DNA of 64,000 nt from positions 1-64,000 of the forward strand of contig NZ_BIMF01000006.1 in the NCBI RefSeq assembly GCF_004000945.1, in the 5' to 3' direction. A model generated the notes under the pieces. The model had not been told where the DNA came from, made no database searches, and worked only from the letters and a program-made list of their open reading frames with translations. Positions 23,838-33,124 of the stretch are shown piece after piece (positions within the stretch are counted from its first letter, which is position 1; each line of letters opens with the position of its first letter). This DNA comes from Paenibacillus lautus NBRC 15380 (lineage in GTDB: Bacteria; Bacillota; Bacilli; Paenibacillales; Paenibacillaceae). Position numbers and translations under genes: made by a program.

Positions 23838-24881
23838 ATGACAGAGCCAGCCTATTCCAAATCACAAGAACACGTCCATCGCCTGATCCGATGGACACAG
23901 CATACGCTGCCCGCCGCCGCAGGCGGCATTGCCTTTACCTTTGTCATCGCCCTTATCGGTTACGTATTAGCAAGCGTGCCGGGCCTTGGCTACCTTGGCC
24001 AGCTCGCCTGGGCGATTCTCATTGCCGCGTTATACCGGCAGCTGCGCGGTTACCCGGAGAGACTGCGCATTGGAATCCAATTCACGGCCAAACGGCTGCT
24101 GCGCCTAGCGATCATTCTATATGGCTTAAAGCTGAATATCGGCATCGTGTTCCAGCAAGGCCTCGGTTTAATGATGAGGGATGTTATCAGCGTCGTATTT
24201 GCCATCGCTCTTACCCTGCTGATTGCCAAATGGCTGAAGGCCGATATGTCCCTATCCCTCCTGCTCGGCATTGGAACCGGTGTATGCGGTGCGGCGGCCA
24301 TTGCTGCCGTGTCCCCGATCCTCAAAGCAAAGGAGAAGGACACTGCGCTTGGGGCAGGGCTGATTGCCTTTCTTGGAACCATCGTAGCTATCGGATATAC
24401 CCTCGTCCAGCCGCTGCTTCCTTTAACAGACACTCAGTACGGCGTGTGGTCTGGCGTAAGTCTTCATGAAATCGCCCATGTGGCACTGGCAGCCGCTCCG
24501 GCAGGGGAGGACGCCCTTGCGATTAGCCTGCTTGCCAAGCTGGGACGCGTATTTCTGCTCGTACCGCTCAGTATTGCGCTCATGGTCTGGATGAAGCGCA
24601 CCGGGCGCTTACAGAGTCAAACACGGATGGAGTTTCCCTGGTTTCTGCTGGGCTTCATGGCAGCGAGTGTACTGGGAAGCTGGGAATTTACCGGACAACC
24701 GATCATTCCCCTGCCGATCAAGGATTGGATTTCTCAGGCGGCCTCCTTCATTCTTGCCATGGCCATGGTCGGACTTGGCCTGAATGTCCACTTGAAGGAT
24801 GTACGCGGTGCCTGGCGTCCGCTGCTGGCCATGTCCATCACCACCGTGCTGCTGATCCTGCTTACTTATGCCATGGCATAA
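23838..24881 (+). CDS. yeiH: YeiH/UPF0324 family putative sulfate exporter
   Basis: A 347-residue integral membrane protein with about ten transmembrane segments. Family motifs are seen as ILYGLKLNIG, LGIGTGVCGAAAIAAVSPIL, GVSLHEIAHVALAAAP and FILAMAMVGLGLNVHLKDV. The family is annotated as putative sulfate or sulfite-related exporters; the substrate is not established here. GGAGG lies 10 bases before the ATG. The divergent LysR gene probably regulates it. Confidence 0.88.
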   Translation: MTEPAYSKSQEHVHRLIRWTQHTLPAAAGGIAFTFVIALIGYVLASVPGLGYLGQLAWAILIAALYRQLRGYPERLRIGIQFTAKRLLRLAIILYGLKLNIGIVFQQGLGLMMRDVISVVFAIALTLLIAKWLKADMSLSLLLGIGTGVCGAAAIAAVSPILKAKEKDTALGAGLIAFLGTIVAIGYTLVQPLLPLTDTQYGVWSGVSLHEIAHVALAAAPAGEDALAISLLAKLGRVFLLVPLSIALMVWMKRTGRLQSQTRMEFPWFLLGFMAASVLGSWEFTGQPIIPLPIKDWISQAASFILAMAMVGLGLNVHLKDVRGAWRPLLAMSITTVLLILLTYAMA

Positions 24882-24912
24882 ACAAGCGGGATGCGCGGTC
24901 TGTACTGTACCA

Positions 24913-24962
24913 ACAAAAAACCATCCCCTGCGTCGGATACCCCGGCTGGGGATGGTTTTTTG
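24913..24962. terminator. Terminator of yeiH
   Basis: AAAAAACCATCCCC and GGGGATGGTTTTTT make a long stem around a GC-rich loop. It is effective in both directions. Confidence 0.9.
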
Positions 24963-25191
24963 TTGTGATGAAAACCGATGCCCCATTCCTATCCTCTAAC
25001 GCTGGATCCAGGCTATTTTAGGATGGCTGCCAATACGACAATCCCTGTCTTTTTCTTTCCATTTTAGGGTAAAACTAAATGTATGCGGTCCGCCCATTCC
25101 GGGTGGAAGGTTTAGCTCCCCTGCTTTCTTGGGTATTTGAGCTTAGTATGCAGTAAATATGCAGAGCTATCATGATAGAGGAGATGGAAGT

Positions 25192-26661
25192 ATGCAACGA
25201 AATCATACGATTATGCAATTCTTCGAATGGCATGTTGCAGCCGATGGCTCGCACTGGAACCGACTCAAGAACGCAGCCCCGGAGCTGAGCAAGGCTGGGA
25301 TCGATGCGGTATGGATTCCTCCGGTGACAAAAGCATCGTCCGCCGAGGATAATGGTTATAGCGTATACGACCTGTATGATCTGGGAGAGTTCGATCAGAA
25401 GGGAACGGTTCGCACGAAGTATGGAACCAAGCAGGAATTGATCGATGCCATCGCGGCCTGCCACAAGAACGGAATTGCCGTCTATGTCGATCTGGTCATG
25501 AACCATAAGGCGGGTGCTGATGAAACCGAGCGGTTTCGGGTTGTGCAGGTCGACGAGATGGATCGGACCAAGGATATATCCAAGCCATTCGAGATTGAAG
25601 GCTGGACCAAGTTCACCTTCCCTGGCCGAGGGGATCAATACTCCTCGTTCCAATGGAATTTCACTCATTTTAACGGTACCGATTACGACGATTTCAGCAA
25701 ACGTTCCGGCATTTACCGGATCGTCGGCGAGAATAAATCATGGAGTGATAACGTTGACAATGAATTCGGCAATTACGACTACCTGATGTTTGCCAACATT
25801 GATTACAGTCATCCGGATGTACGCAAGGAAATGGTCGCATGGGGCAAGTGGCTGGTGGATACGCTGCAATGCAGCGGATTCCGGCTGGATGCGATCAAAC
25901 ATATTAACCATGACTTCATTAAAGAATTTGCCACCGCCATGAAGAAAAAGCGCGGAGATGATTTTTACATCGTGGGCGAGTTTTGGAATCCCGAGCTTCA
26001 AGACTGTCGAAACTTTCTGGATACGGTAGATTACAAGATAGATCTGTTTGACGTGTCTCTTCACTATAAACTGCAAGCGGCTTCCAAAGCCGGCCGTTCC
26101 TTTGATCTGCGGACGATCTTCGACGATACCCTCGTGCAATCACACCCGATGAATGCCGTCACGTTTGTGGACAATCACGACTCGCAGCCGCAGGAATCGC
26201 TGGAATCCTGGGTGGAGGATTGGTTCAAGCAGAGCGCTTATGCGTTGATCCTGCTGCGAAAGGACGGTTATCCTTCCGTCTTCTATGGCGATTATTACGG
26301 AATCGGCGGCGAGAAACCCATTCCCGGCAAAAGGGAAGCGATCGACCCGCTGCTGTATGCCAGAGCGAATCGGGCGTATGGCGAACAGGATGATTATTTT
26401 GACCATCCGAATACGATAGGCTGGGTTCGCCGCGGCATCCCGGAAATCGAATGTTCCGGCTGCGCGGTGGTCATTGCTAATGGCGAAGCCGGCGATAAGC
26501 GGATGTTTGTCGGCGAGCATCGAGCCGGAGAGGTATGGGTGGATCTGACCCGTACCCGGAAGGATCGCATTACGATCGGCAAGGATGGTTTCGCTCTTTT
26601 TCCGGTGAACGGCGGCAGCGTGTCCGTCTGGGCACACCCGGATATTCCCGTAAAAGCGTAA
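25192..26661 (+). CDS. Alpha-amylase, GH13, cytosolic
   Basis: A 489-residue alpha-amylase of the GH13 subfamily that includes bacterial liquefying amylases, without a signal peptide. The four conserved regions are seen: VYVDLVMNHKAG (region I), GFRLDAIKHI (region II, nucleophile Asp), VGEFW (region III, acid/base Glu) and FVDNHDS (region IV). Domain B contains the calcium-site type segment WNFTHFNGTDYDDF. The start is ATG 25192, because GAGGAG lies 7 bases before it; an upstream in-frame ATG 25159 has no such site. It hydrolyses alpha-1,4-glucans or maltodextrins inside the cell. It stands alone, with no maltose genes beside it. Confidence 0.93.
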   Translation: MQRNHTIMQFFEWHVAADGSHWNRLKNAAPELSKAGIDAVWIPPVTKASSAEDNGYSVYDLYDLGEFDQKGTVRTKYGTKQELIDAIAACHKNGIAVYVDLVMNHKAGADETERFRVVQVDEMDRTKDISKPFEIEGWTKFTFPGRGDQYSSFQWNFTHFNGTDYDDFSKRSGIYRIVGENKSWSDNVDNEFGNYDYLMFANIDYSHPDVRKEMVAWGKWLVDTLQCSGFRLDAIKHINHDFIKEFATAMKKKRGDDFYIVGEFWNPELQDCRNFLDTVDYKIDLFDVSLHYKLQAASKAGRSFDLRTIFDDTLVQSHPMNAVTFVDNHDSQPQESLESWVEDWFKQSAYALILLRKDGYPSVFYGDYYGIGGEKPIPGKREAIDPLLYARANRAYGEQDDYFDHPNTIGWVRRGIPEIECSGCAVVIANGEAGDKRMFVGEHRAGEVWVDLTRTRKDRITIGKDGFALFPVNGGSVSVWAHPDIPVKA

Positions 26662-26691
26662 ACAGCAGCATTTTACATGAACAAAAAAAGG

Positions 26692-26767
26692 CCGGAAGGA
26701 TCGATTTCGCCAGGTGCTCCTAATGTGTAGGAAAACACCTGCGAAAGCCCTCATCCTTCCGGTTTTT
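26692..26767. terminator. Large two-tier hairpin, terminator of amylase gene
   Basis: Outer stem CCGGAAGGAT / ATCCTTCCGG and inner stem TTCGCCAGGTG / CACCTGCGAA, followed by TTTTTCGC on the plus strand. It lies between convergent genes and also has a T-run on the minus strand. Confidence 0.8.
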
Positions 26768-26789
26768 CGCGTTAGCGGACACGCACCGA

Positions 26790-27689
26790 TCAGCCTTTAA
26801 CCTGGAAACGACGGCGCAGGCCCTCGCCTAACAGGTTGAACGTAATGATTAGCAGCATCATGGCAAATGCGGGATAGACTACGAATTGGAACTTCCCTAA
26901 CCAGATGTCCGCTCGATGCTTGGACAGAATCGTCGCCCAGTTGTACCCGGTCTCCACGAATTCCATAACATAATAATTAACTTCCTTCCACTCATGACCA
27001 AGAAAGATATTCACGATCGCGAGTTGACCAAGCAGCAGCATGACCTTTCCCATGTCCAAACAGAAGTTGACGATGACTTCAGGGAACATGACCGGAATAT
27101 AGTAATTCTTTGTCAATGTCCTCGTGCGAAGTCCTAACGCGGTTCCGGCCTCCATGTAAGGCTCGCTGGCCATCTTGTGGGCCTGCTGTTGAATCGTGAT
27201 GGCCACCCGCCCGGCTTCGACGCTAGCCAGAATCAGAATGGCCCAGCCCATCCGCTGCTGGGAGAAGAGAAAGAACGGAAGCGCAAGCAGCAGCGCCGAT
27301 GCGAAGACTGGCGGCAAATAGGAGCACAGCTGGTTCCAGAAGGTAATGAGCCGGTGGGTGAACCCCTTTTTCTTGCGGGCAATCAATCCCAGGGGCACGC
27401 CTATCGTATATCGGACAGCCGTAATCGCAAGCACAAGCAGAATCGTATCCTTGGCGGTCACAACCAACTTGCTCAGGTTATCGACCCCCCTCTTATCCGA
27501 TCCAAGCCAGTTCTTCGAGGAAGGTTTATAGGGCGGAAGGGTCAGCTTCTGCTTTCCGTCCTTCATGACCCATCTGGAGGGTTCCTTCTTCAAATCCTTA
27601 TCAATGAAGGGCATGTAAGGCCCCGCCAGCATAACGAAAACAAAGAAAGCAAGCAAAATGCTGCCTATCCATAAAGGGAAGTTCTTCAA
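26790..27689 (-). CDS. Oligopeptide-type ABC permease (DppC-like)
   Basis: A 299-residue membrane permease of the binding-protein-dependent peptide/nickel type. One N-terminal helix is followed by a long extracytosolic loop containing KNWLGSDKRGVDNLSKLV, which matches the LGTDxxGRD motif of DppC/OppC in diverged form. The EAA-like loop is EPYMEAGTALGLRTRTL. The start is TTG 27689 with GAGGTGAG upstream, 18 bases after the partner gene. Neither a binding protein nor ATPases are encoded nearby, so this is an orphan permease pair. Confidence 0.85.
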   Translation of the reverse strand: MKNFPLWIGSILLAFFVFVMLAGPYMPFIDKDLKKEPSRWVMKDGKQKLTLPPYKPSSKNWLGSDKRGVDNLSKLVVTAKDTILLVLAITAVRYTIGVPLGLIARKKKGFTHRLITFWNQLCSYLPPVFASALLLALPFFLFSQQRMGWAILILASVEAGRVAITIQQQAHKMASEPYMEAGTALGLRTRTLTKNYYIPVMFPEVIVNFCLDMGKVMLLLGQLAIVNIFLGHEWKEVNYYVMEFVETGYNWATILSKHRADIWLGKFQFVVYPAFAMMLLIITFNLLGEGLRRRFQVKG

Positions 27690-27707
27690 GACGACTCACC
27701 TCATTTC

Positions 27708-28616
27708 TTATCGTGGATCAAAGTACTTGCGTGCCGAATGACTGATCCATTGGACGATCATGAACAGCACCATGAAAGAAAACGCGATATAAATAATGAC
27801 CCCCGGCTCATAATTGCCGCCGGTGCCGCTGAACGTGTTGAAGTCCAGCGCCTGAAACAGTCTCCATGCCGCTCCCGGATAGTTTCGGTAATATTCCACG
27901 ACGAGCAGGTTGGACAATATGAAGACGAGCAGGCCTGGAAGATGGGTCAGGATGGTCGCGATGCCGTTGCGCAGCATATGTTTATATACGATCTTTCGGT
28001 CACTCAACCCCTTGGCTTTAGCCAGCAGTATATACATCTTGCCTTCCTGTGCGAGCAAAGAAGCCGACGTGATTCGGGCAATGAAGAAAATCGGGTAAAT
28101 CGACACGAGCAGCGAAGGCAGCACGAAGGCCTCCCAGCCGTCAACCGCAAAATAACGGATAGCCGGTACATGCTTAACGAGCACCCACTGGGCGATCAGC
28201 ATCAGGAAAAAATCCGGAACGGATTGGAACAGCCATGTCGTCCAGTGTCCCAGCACGCTAAATTTGGTCTTGGACAATTTGTAGTCCAGGACTCCCTTCA
28301 GAATACCTAACACGAATCCTATCAGTAAAGCGGATACAATAACGAGCAGGCTTTTGCCGACGGCTCCGAAAGCAGCCGCTTCCGAAGACTGGTCGATATA
28401 CCGCGTTTCTCCCAGCGTCCCGTTCTGAATGGCGGCTGCAAAATAATCCCGTATATACGTAACATACTCACCCAGATCAAAGGAATAATTCGTCACCCAC
28501 AAATTGCCGTCCAGCGACAGATTCAAATCCCTTGGAACCAGGACAATGAGGACGATAAATATAAATGCGAACAGGCCGGTTACCGTCGTTTTGAACATTT
28601 GTGTTCTTAATCTCAT
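27708..28616 (-). CDS. Oligopeptide-type ABC permease (DppB-like)
   Basis: A 302-residue permease with an N-terminal helix, a large extracytosolic segment, and five further membrane helices. The membrane domain (about residues 85-295) shows SVPDFFLMLIAQWVL and KMYILLAKAKGLSDRKIVYK, the ATPase-contact loop. ATG 28616 (MRLRTQ) has GGGAGG 6 bases upstream and is preferred to the ATG at 28631. It is first of a two-gene operon with the DppC-like permease. The substrate is unknown; sequence only supports the peptide/nickel permease superfamily. Confidence 0.85.
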   Translation of the reverse strand: MRLRTQMFKTTVTGLFAFIFIVLIVLVPRDLNLSLDGNLWVTNYSFDLGEYVTYIRDYFAAAIQNGTLGETRYIDQSSEAAAFGAVGKSLLVIVSALLIGFVLGILKGVLDYKLSKTKFSVLGHWTTWLFQSVPDFFLMLIAQWVLVKHVPAIRYFAVDGWEAFVLPSLLVSIYPIFFIARITSASLLAQEGKMYILLAKAKGLSDRKIVYKHMLRNGIATILTHLPGLLVFILSNLLVVEYYRNYPGAAWRLFQALDFNTFSGTGGNYEPGVIIYIAFSFMVLFMIVQWISHSARKYFDPR

Positions 28617-28881
28617 AAAATCCTCCCACACAAGGTTTCAGCCGTACCCTCTTGTTTCATCTGCTTCAATACTTATTCTACTACTACCATATATCTCCTA
28701 AATCCGTCCAGATGAAAATACAAAATTTTACTTCTTATATTTCCGCATCATGTATTGCATTCCAACTTTTGTCATGCATATAGCACTTAACTGCCGCTTG
28801 CCGTTCCTATCAAATTGCAATCCATGACAAAAGAATATACTCTGATTGTATATACATCTCATTGGAGGAGGTTCTACGGCG

Positions 28882-29358
28882 ATGTCCATCTATGAATATG
28901 AAGTAAAAACGATACGCGGCGAGTCCCAAACGCTCAAATCTTATGAAGGCGACGTTATGCTCATTGTCAATACAGCGACCAAATGCGGCTTTGCCCCTCA
29001 ATTCGACGGTCTGGAGAAGCTGCACCAAACTTACCGCGACCAAGGATTGGCCGTTCTCGGTTTCCCCAGCAGTCAGTTCATGAATCAAGAGCTGGAGGAG
29101 GACTCCGCGATCGAGGAGGCCTGCAAGCTCAATCATGGCGTCACCTTCCCGTTGTTCTCCAAAATTGATGTGAATGGCACGAGCGCTCATCCGCTCTACA
29201 GGCATTTGACAAGAGAAGCTCCCGGCGCATTGGGCATTAAAGCTATTAAATGGAATTTCACCAAGTTTCTTGTGGATCGCAGCGGCAAGGTGGTCAAGCG
29301 CTTTGCCCCAACGGATACTCCGGAGAAAATAGAAGAGGATATCAAGAAGCTGTTATAA
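28882..29358 (+). CDS. Thioredoxin-dependent glutathione peroxidase-like protein
   Basis: A 158-residue peroxidase that reduces hydroperoxides in the cytosol. The peroxidatic cysteine is in NTATKCGFAPQF (about residue 36). The GFPSSQF motif keeps the active-site glutamine but has Ser where GFPCNQF is usual. The resolving-type cysteine of the CKLNHGVTFPLF segment is conserved, and WNFTKFLVDRSG carries the active-site Trp and Asn. This pattern fits thioredoxin-linked, not selenium, enzymes. GGAGGAGG precedes ATG 28882; the in-frame ATG at 28846 lies upstream of that box. It is monocistronic. Confidence 0.92.
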   Translation: MSIYEYEVKTIRGESQTLKSYEGDVMLIVNTATKCGFAPQFDGLEKLHQTYRDQGLAVLGFPSSQFMNQELEEDSAIEEACKLNHGVTFPLFSKIDVNGTSAHPLYRHLTREAPGALGIKAIKWNFTKFLVDRSGKVVKRFAPTDTPEKIEEDIKKLL

Positions 29359-29452
29359 ATGCAGGGAAACACCTATCCCCATATCCTTTGGAGCAGTCAG
29401 TTCGAATCAAACCGGAGACCGCGGCAAATACAGGCAGCCGATTCGGCTAAAA

Positions 29453-29492
29453 AAGGGCTTGCCCGAGGTCCATCGACCTTGGGCAAGCCCTT
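29453..29492. terminator. Bidirectional terminator
   Basis: AAGGGCTTGCCCGAGGTC pairs with GACCTTGGGCAAGCCCTT across a 4-base loop. It lies between the convergent peroxidase and GH127 genes. Confidence 0.85.
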
Positions 29493-29590
29493 CATGTTAT
29501 GCGGTTCGGCATCGTCAAGCTTTGCCATTGCATCCTTTGTATGCTGGCTGCTCTGTCAACTCCCTACTCGGGGAGCTGACTGTACGATCT

Positions 29591-31564
29591 TCATACCGTG
29601 TGCGGCAGCTCGCGCACCCAGACGGCCATTTCATTCTCGCCGCGGTTGCCCCATAAATAGTACGGAATGGCCTTTAATGCCGCGGGAAGCATCTTTTTCG
29701 GAGAGGAACGATACAGCTCATCGCCCCAATCATCAGACTCTTCAAGCCATCCATCCCCTTCAATGACAACGGCCCCGCCGAGAAGATCCGGATCGAATCG
29801 CGAATGAAGCTTTGGATCGCCTGCGAGCGACAGCGAGGATACCGGCGCTCCATGATCGACGCTCTCCAGGCAGTATACGAGCGGCCCGCGCTGAATCGCG
29901 GCCTTGCCGGCATTCCCCCGAATGTGGGGATTGGCTCTTACTTGATGGATCTCCATGGAGAAAACCAGTTCCACGGTGTCTCCCGGTGCCCACACTCTCT
30001 TCACGTAAGCATAACCGTCTTGGGTAATATCCTCCACGATCACCTCTTGCCCGTTCACCCGCATAACGGCTTTGCCGCGCGACCAGTCCGGAATACGGAG
30101 AGCGACGGTCCACTCGGCGGCCTGCTCAGGCTCCATCGTAAGCGTAACATTCCCGTCCCATGGCAGCGCGCTGGTCTGGGTTACCTTCACCGGCACGTCC
30201 CCGAACCGGATCTCCGATTCACCGCCGATATACAAATGGGTATACAGCGTATCGTCATTCATCGTATACACGTATTCACCCATCGACGACAGCAGTCTCG
30301 CCACGTTCGGCGGGCAGCAAGCGCAGGCGAACCATCCCGGCCGAACCGGCTTCACATGGAACTTGCCCGGATTATGACGGCAGGCTGTAGGCCATACCTC
30401 AAGCGGATTCACATAGAAGAAATGCCGTCCGTCCTGAGCCATGCTGCCAATGACCGTGTTGAACAGCGCACGCTCCATCACGTCCGCATACTCCGATTTG
30501 GGTGACAACTGCAGCATACGCTGGGCAAAAAAGATCAACCCGATGGATGCGCAGGTCTCGGAATATACGGTATCGTTCGGCAGATCGTAATCCGTCGTAA
30601 ACGCCTCGCCATGATGAGTGGAGCCGATCCCCCCGGTAATATACATCTGTTTATGGACCATGTTGCGCCACAAGTTATTGCAAGCCTCAAGCAGAGCCGG
30701 GTCCTTCGTTCTGGCGGCCAGATCCGCCATCGCCGTGTACATATATACGGCCCGGACCGAATGCCCGACCGCCTCCTTCTGTTCCCTGACCGGCAGGTGG
30801 CTCTGATGATAAGCCAAATGCGGTGCGTGCAGTACCGAGCGATAGAAGGATTTCTTCCCGCGCTGTTCCCACTCCTGAAGGAAGAAGTGGGGTTCTGTCC
30901 CACGCTCATCTATGAAATACTGACTCAGACTCAAATATCTCGGCTCTTGGGTTACCTCATACAATTTGACAAGTGCCAGCTCAATCTCCTGATGGCCGTC
31001 AAACCCATGGATTTTCCCATCCTCGGGTCCAAAGACGGTATCGATGTAATCCGCCAAGCGGCACACCACATCCAGCAGCTTCCGCTTCCCCGTCGCCCGG
31101 TAATGCGCAACTCCGGCTTCTATCATGTGGCCGGCGCAGTACAGCTCATGGCAATCCGTCAGATTGGTCCAGCGCTTCTCCGGCTCCTTCACCGTAAAAT
31201 ACGTATTCAGATAGCCATCCGGCTGCTGGGCAGCGGCCACAAGATCGATCAGCTCATCCACCTGCTCCTCCAGCTTCGGATCCGGATGAATGGCAAGCGA
31301 ATACGCCGCAGCCTCAAGCCATTTGGCGACATCGCTGTCCTGAAACACCATACCGCCAAACTCCCCCTCGCCCCTGCCGGCAGCAATTCGAAAATTGGAC
31401 ACGCCATAACTCGGCTCCACGCCCGGAATTCGATCATGGAGGGCTTCATATTGGTATGGGATCACCACTTCCCTTACCAGCTCTATGTAACGGGACCAGA
31501 AAGGGTCCGTCAGTTTCACTTGCTTAAGGGGGACGGCAGCTGAACGCGAAGTAAGAGTTATCAT
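29591..31564 (-). CDS. Beta-L-arabinofuranosidase, GH127
   Basis: A 657-residue GH127 (DUF1680) enzyme that releases beta-linked L-arabinofuranose, for instance from plant hydroxyproline-rich glycoproteins. Seen: the barrel start PFWSRYIELVREVVIPYQYE, AAQQPDGYLNTYF, the ETCAS motif (catalytic Glu and zinc-ligand Cys) and FACACCPPNVARLLSSMGEY, which contains the Cys pair that includes the nucleophile and a zinc ligand. All key residues are present. The frame extends 16 codons upstream, but ATG 31564 has AGGAG about 12 bases before it. There is no signal peptide, so substrates must be imported. It is divergent from an AraC regulator, with a near-perfect cre between them. Confidence 0.92.
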   Translation of the reverse strand: MITLTSRSAAVPLKQVKLTDPFWSRYIELVREVVIPYQYEALHDRIPGVEPSYGVSNFRIAAGRGEGEFGGMVFQDSDVAKWLEAAAYSLAIHPDPKLEEQVDELIDLVAAAQQPDGYLNTYFTVKEPEKRWTNLTDCHELYCAGHMIEAGVAHYRATGKRKLLDVVCRLADYIDTVFGPEDGKIHGFDGHQEIELALVKLYEVTQEPRYLSLSQYFIDERGTEPHFFLQEWEQRGKKSFYRSVLHAPHLAYHQSHLPVREQKEAVGHSVRAVYMYTAMADLAARTKDPALLEACNNLWRNMVHKQMYITGGIGSTHHGEAFTTDYDLPNDTVYSETCASIGLIFFAQRMLQLSPKSEYADVMERALFNTVIGSMAQDGRHFFYVNPLEVWPTACRHNPGKFHVKPVRPGWFACACCPPNVARLLSSMGEYVYTMNDDTLYTHLYIGGESEIRFGDVPVKVTQTSALPWDGNVTLTMEPEQAAEWTVALRIPDWSRGKAVMRVNGQEVIVEDITQDGYAYVKRVWAPGDTVELVFSMEIHQVRANPHIRGNAGKAAIQRGPLVYCLESVDHGAPVSSLSLAGDPKLHSRFDPDLLGGAVVIEGDGWLEESDDWGDELYRSSPKKMLPAALKAIPYYLWGNRGENEMAVWVRELPHTV

Positions 31565-31637
31565 CTTGGATACACACTCCTTTTGGAATTCGATAGGATA
31601 AAGCCTCGACACTTCCCATTCTACGTTCTATGATAGG

Positions 31638-31653
31638 ATGAAAACGATAACAG
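31638..31653 (+). promoter_or_regulatory. Candidate cre between GH127 and AraC genes
   Basis: ATGAAAACGATAACAG fits WTGNAARCGNWWWCAW except at the last position. It lies 74 bases upstream of the GH127 start and 50 bases upstream of the AraC-type start, in their shared promoter region. Confidence 0.6.
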
Positions 31654-31702
31654 AATTGACCTAATTTCTTATACGATTTCACACTTCCCTGGAGGTGTTA
31701 CC

Positions 31703-32527
31703 ATGACGGAACGGGGTGTTCTTACCTTTCCTTCGCCGCCGCTCCCCTACTTCCTTGAATGCGGAAAAACGCATTATATGCCGGGCGAGTCGCATCCCAA
31801 CCGGAGAAACCTTGGCGTCTTCGACCTCATCCTCGTTCAACGCGGCTGCTTGTTTCTGGGTGAGGAGGACATGCAGTGGGCACTGCGTGCCGGGGATATG
31901 GCCGTATTGATGCCGGACGCGCACCATTACGCTGTACAAGGGTGCCAGGTGGAAACCTCCTTTTATTGGCTGCATTTTCAGTCCGCGGCATCGAGCACTG
32001 CCGATCATGAGTCGATCTCACACAATATCAAGCTGCCAAGACAAGGCCCTGTCCCTTATCCGGAGCAAGCCTATCATCTGTTCGATTCCCTGCACCTGCT
32101 GGCAACGGAACCGAGATCCACGGCATTTTGGCGGGAACAAACGCTGTTTATCGAGCTGCTGGAGCTGCTGGACCCGTCGAGATCGGATCAGGAACAATCG
32201 CGGGTACGTAAAATCGCGGAGCAGGTGGAGTCCTATATCAAAATGCATTACCGTGAGCCCATCAGCAACGCACGTTTATCGTCCGACCTGCATTTCCACT
32301 ACAATTACCTGACGCGCTGCATGAAAGATTCGCACGGCTTGACGCCAACGGAATACCTGCTGCAATACCGCTTGGACCAGGCGAAGCGGCTGCTGCTGAC
32401 CACCCAGTGGTCCATGGCGCGTATTGCGGAGCATGTGGGATTTCAATATCCGCCCTATTTCTCGCGCCGCTTCTCCGCGCGTTTCGGCCTGTCGCCGCTG
32501 CAATTCCGAAAGCAGTACACGGAGTAA
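31703..32527 (+). CDS. AraC-family regulator with cupin sensor domain
   Basis: A 274-residue regulator. The N-terminal cupin-like ligand-binding domain (about residues 25-100, LGVFDLILVQRGCLFLGEED, AGDMAVLMPDAHHYAVQG) is followed by two AraC helix-turn-helix motifs (about 175-272, ARLSSDLHFHYNYLTRCMKD and IAEHVGFQYPPYFSRRFSAR). GGAGGTG is 5 bases before the ATG. It is divergent from the GH127 gene and is therefore its likely arabinose-responsive regulator. Confidence 0.9.
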   Translation: MTERGVLTFPSPPLPYFLECGKTHYMPGESHPNRRNLGVFDLILVQRGCLFLGEEDMQWALRAGDMAVLMPDAHHYAVQGCQVETSFYWLHFQSAASSTADHESISHNIKLPRQGPVPYPEQAYHLFDSLHLLATEPRSTAFWREQTLFIELLELLDPSRSDQEQSRVRKIAEQVESYIKMHYREPISNARLSSDLHFHYNYLTRCMKDSHGLTPTEYLLQYRLDQAKRLLLTTQWSMARIAEHVGFQYPPYFSRRFSARFGLSPLQFRKQYTE

Positions 32528-32640
32528 AAAGCCGTATGGGACCTCGGTCTGCGCCATTTGCAATATTCTGCCGTTCGGTTGGCGTTTAGGATCCGCGGTG
32601 CCTTGCGGAGCAGCGGGCTAGCGATGCGTTATCAGCGCAA

Positions 32641-32672
32641 AAAGAGACGGATCCCTCGCGGGCCCGTCTCTC
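32641..32672 (-). terminator. Terminator of the ArsR-AHSA1-VOC operon
   Basis: GAGACGG / CCGTCTC stem (32644-32650 with 32664-32670), followed on the minus strand by TTTTTGCGC just after the VOC gene. Confidence 0.8.
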
Positions 32673-32694
32673 ATGGATCGATTGCGTAACGTTA

Positions 32695-33096
32695 TTACGC
32701 TTCATTCGGCAGATTAAGCTGCCAGGATACGCCGAACTTGTCCGCGATCCAGCCGAATTTTTGGCTAAAGCCATAGTTGTCCAGCGGCATCATCGCACCT
32801 CCGCCATCAATTAATGCCCCATACACCTTCTCGATCTCCGCTTCCGATTCGCAAGTCAGATAGATGGAGAAGGAAGGCGTGAACGTGAAATCATGCTTCA
32901 CATTGCTGTCGATGCACATAAACGTTTGCCCCTTCAACGAAAAGGCGGCATGCATAACGCTTCCCTCGGCTCCCGGCTGATTGGGGCCATAACGGACAAT
33001 GCTTGTAATTTCGGAATCCTCGATAATGGAAATGTAATGGTTCATGGCTTCTTCGGCATTACCTTGAAACATTAAAAACGGGGTAACACTCTTCAT
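32695..33096 (-). CDS. PhnB-like VOC superfamily protein
   Basis: A 133-residue glyoxalase/bleomycin-resistance-fold protein of the PhnB type. It shows SVTPFLMFQGNAEEAMNHY at the N-terminus, MHAAFSLKGQTFMCIDS, and the closing FGWIADKFGVSWQLN typical of these proteins. Function is not assigned; members often accompany AHSA1 and ArsR genes, as here. ATG 33096 has GGGAGAG about 8 bases upstream; the longer frame starts before that box. It is the third gene of the operon. Confidence 0.88.
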   Translation of the reverse strand: MKSVTPFLMFQGNAEEAMNHYISIIEDSEITSIVRYGPNQPGAEGSVMHAAFSLKGQTFMCIDSNVKHDFTFTPSFSIYLTCESEAEIEKVYGALIDGGGAMMPLDNYGFSQKFGWIADKFGVSWQLNLPNEA

Positions 33097-33124
33097 GGCA
33101 AAACACTCTCCCTTGTTCATCAGA

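Noticed and set aside
29359..29766. 135-codon plus-strand frame after the glutathione peroxidase
   Set aside because: It runs through a strong terminator and into the GH127 gene on the other strand; no ribosome site.
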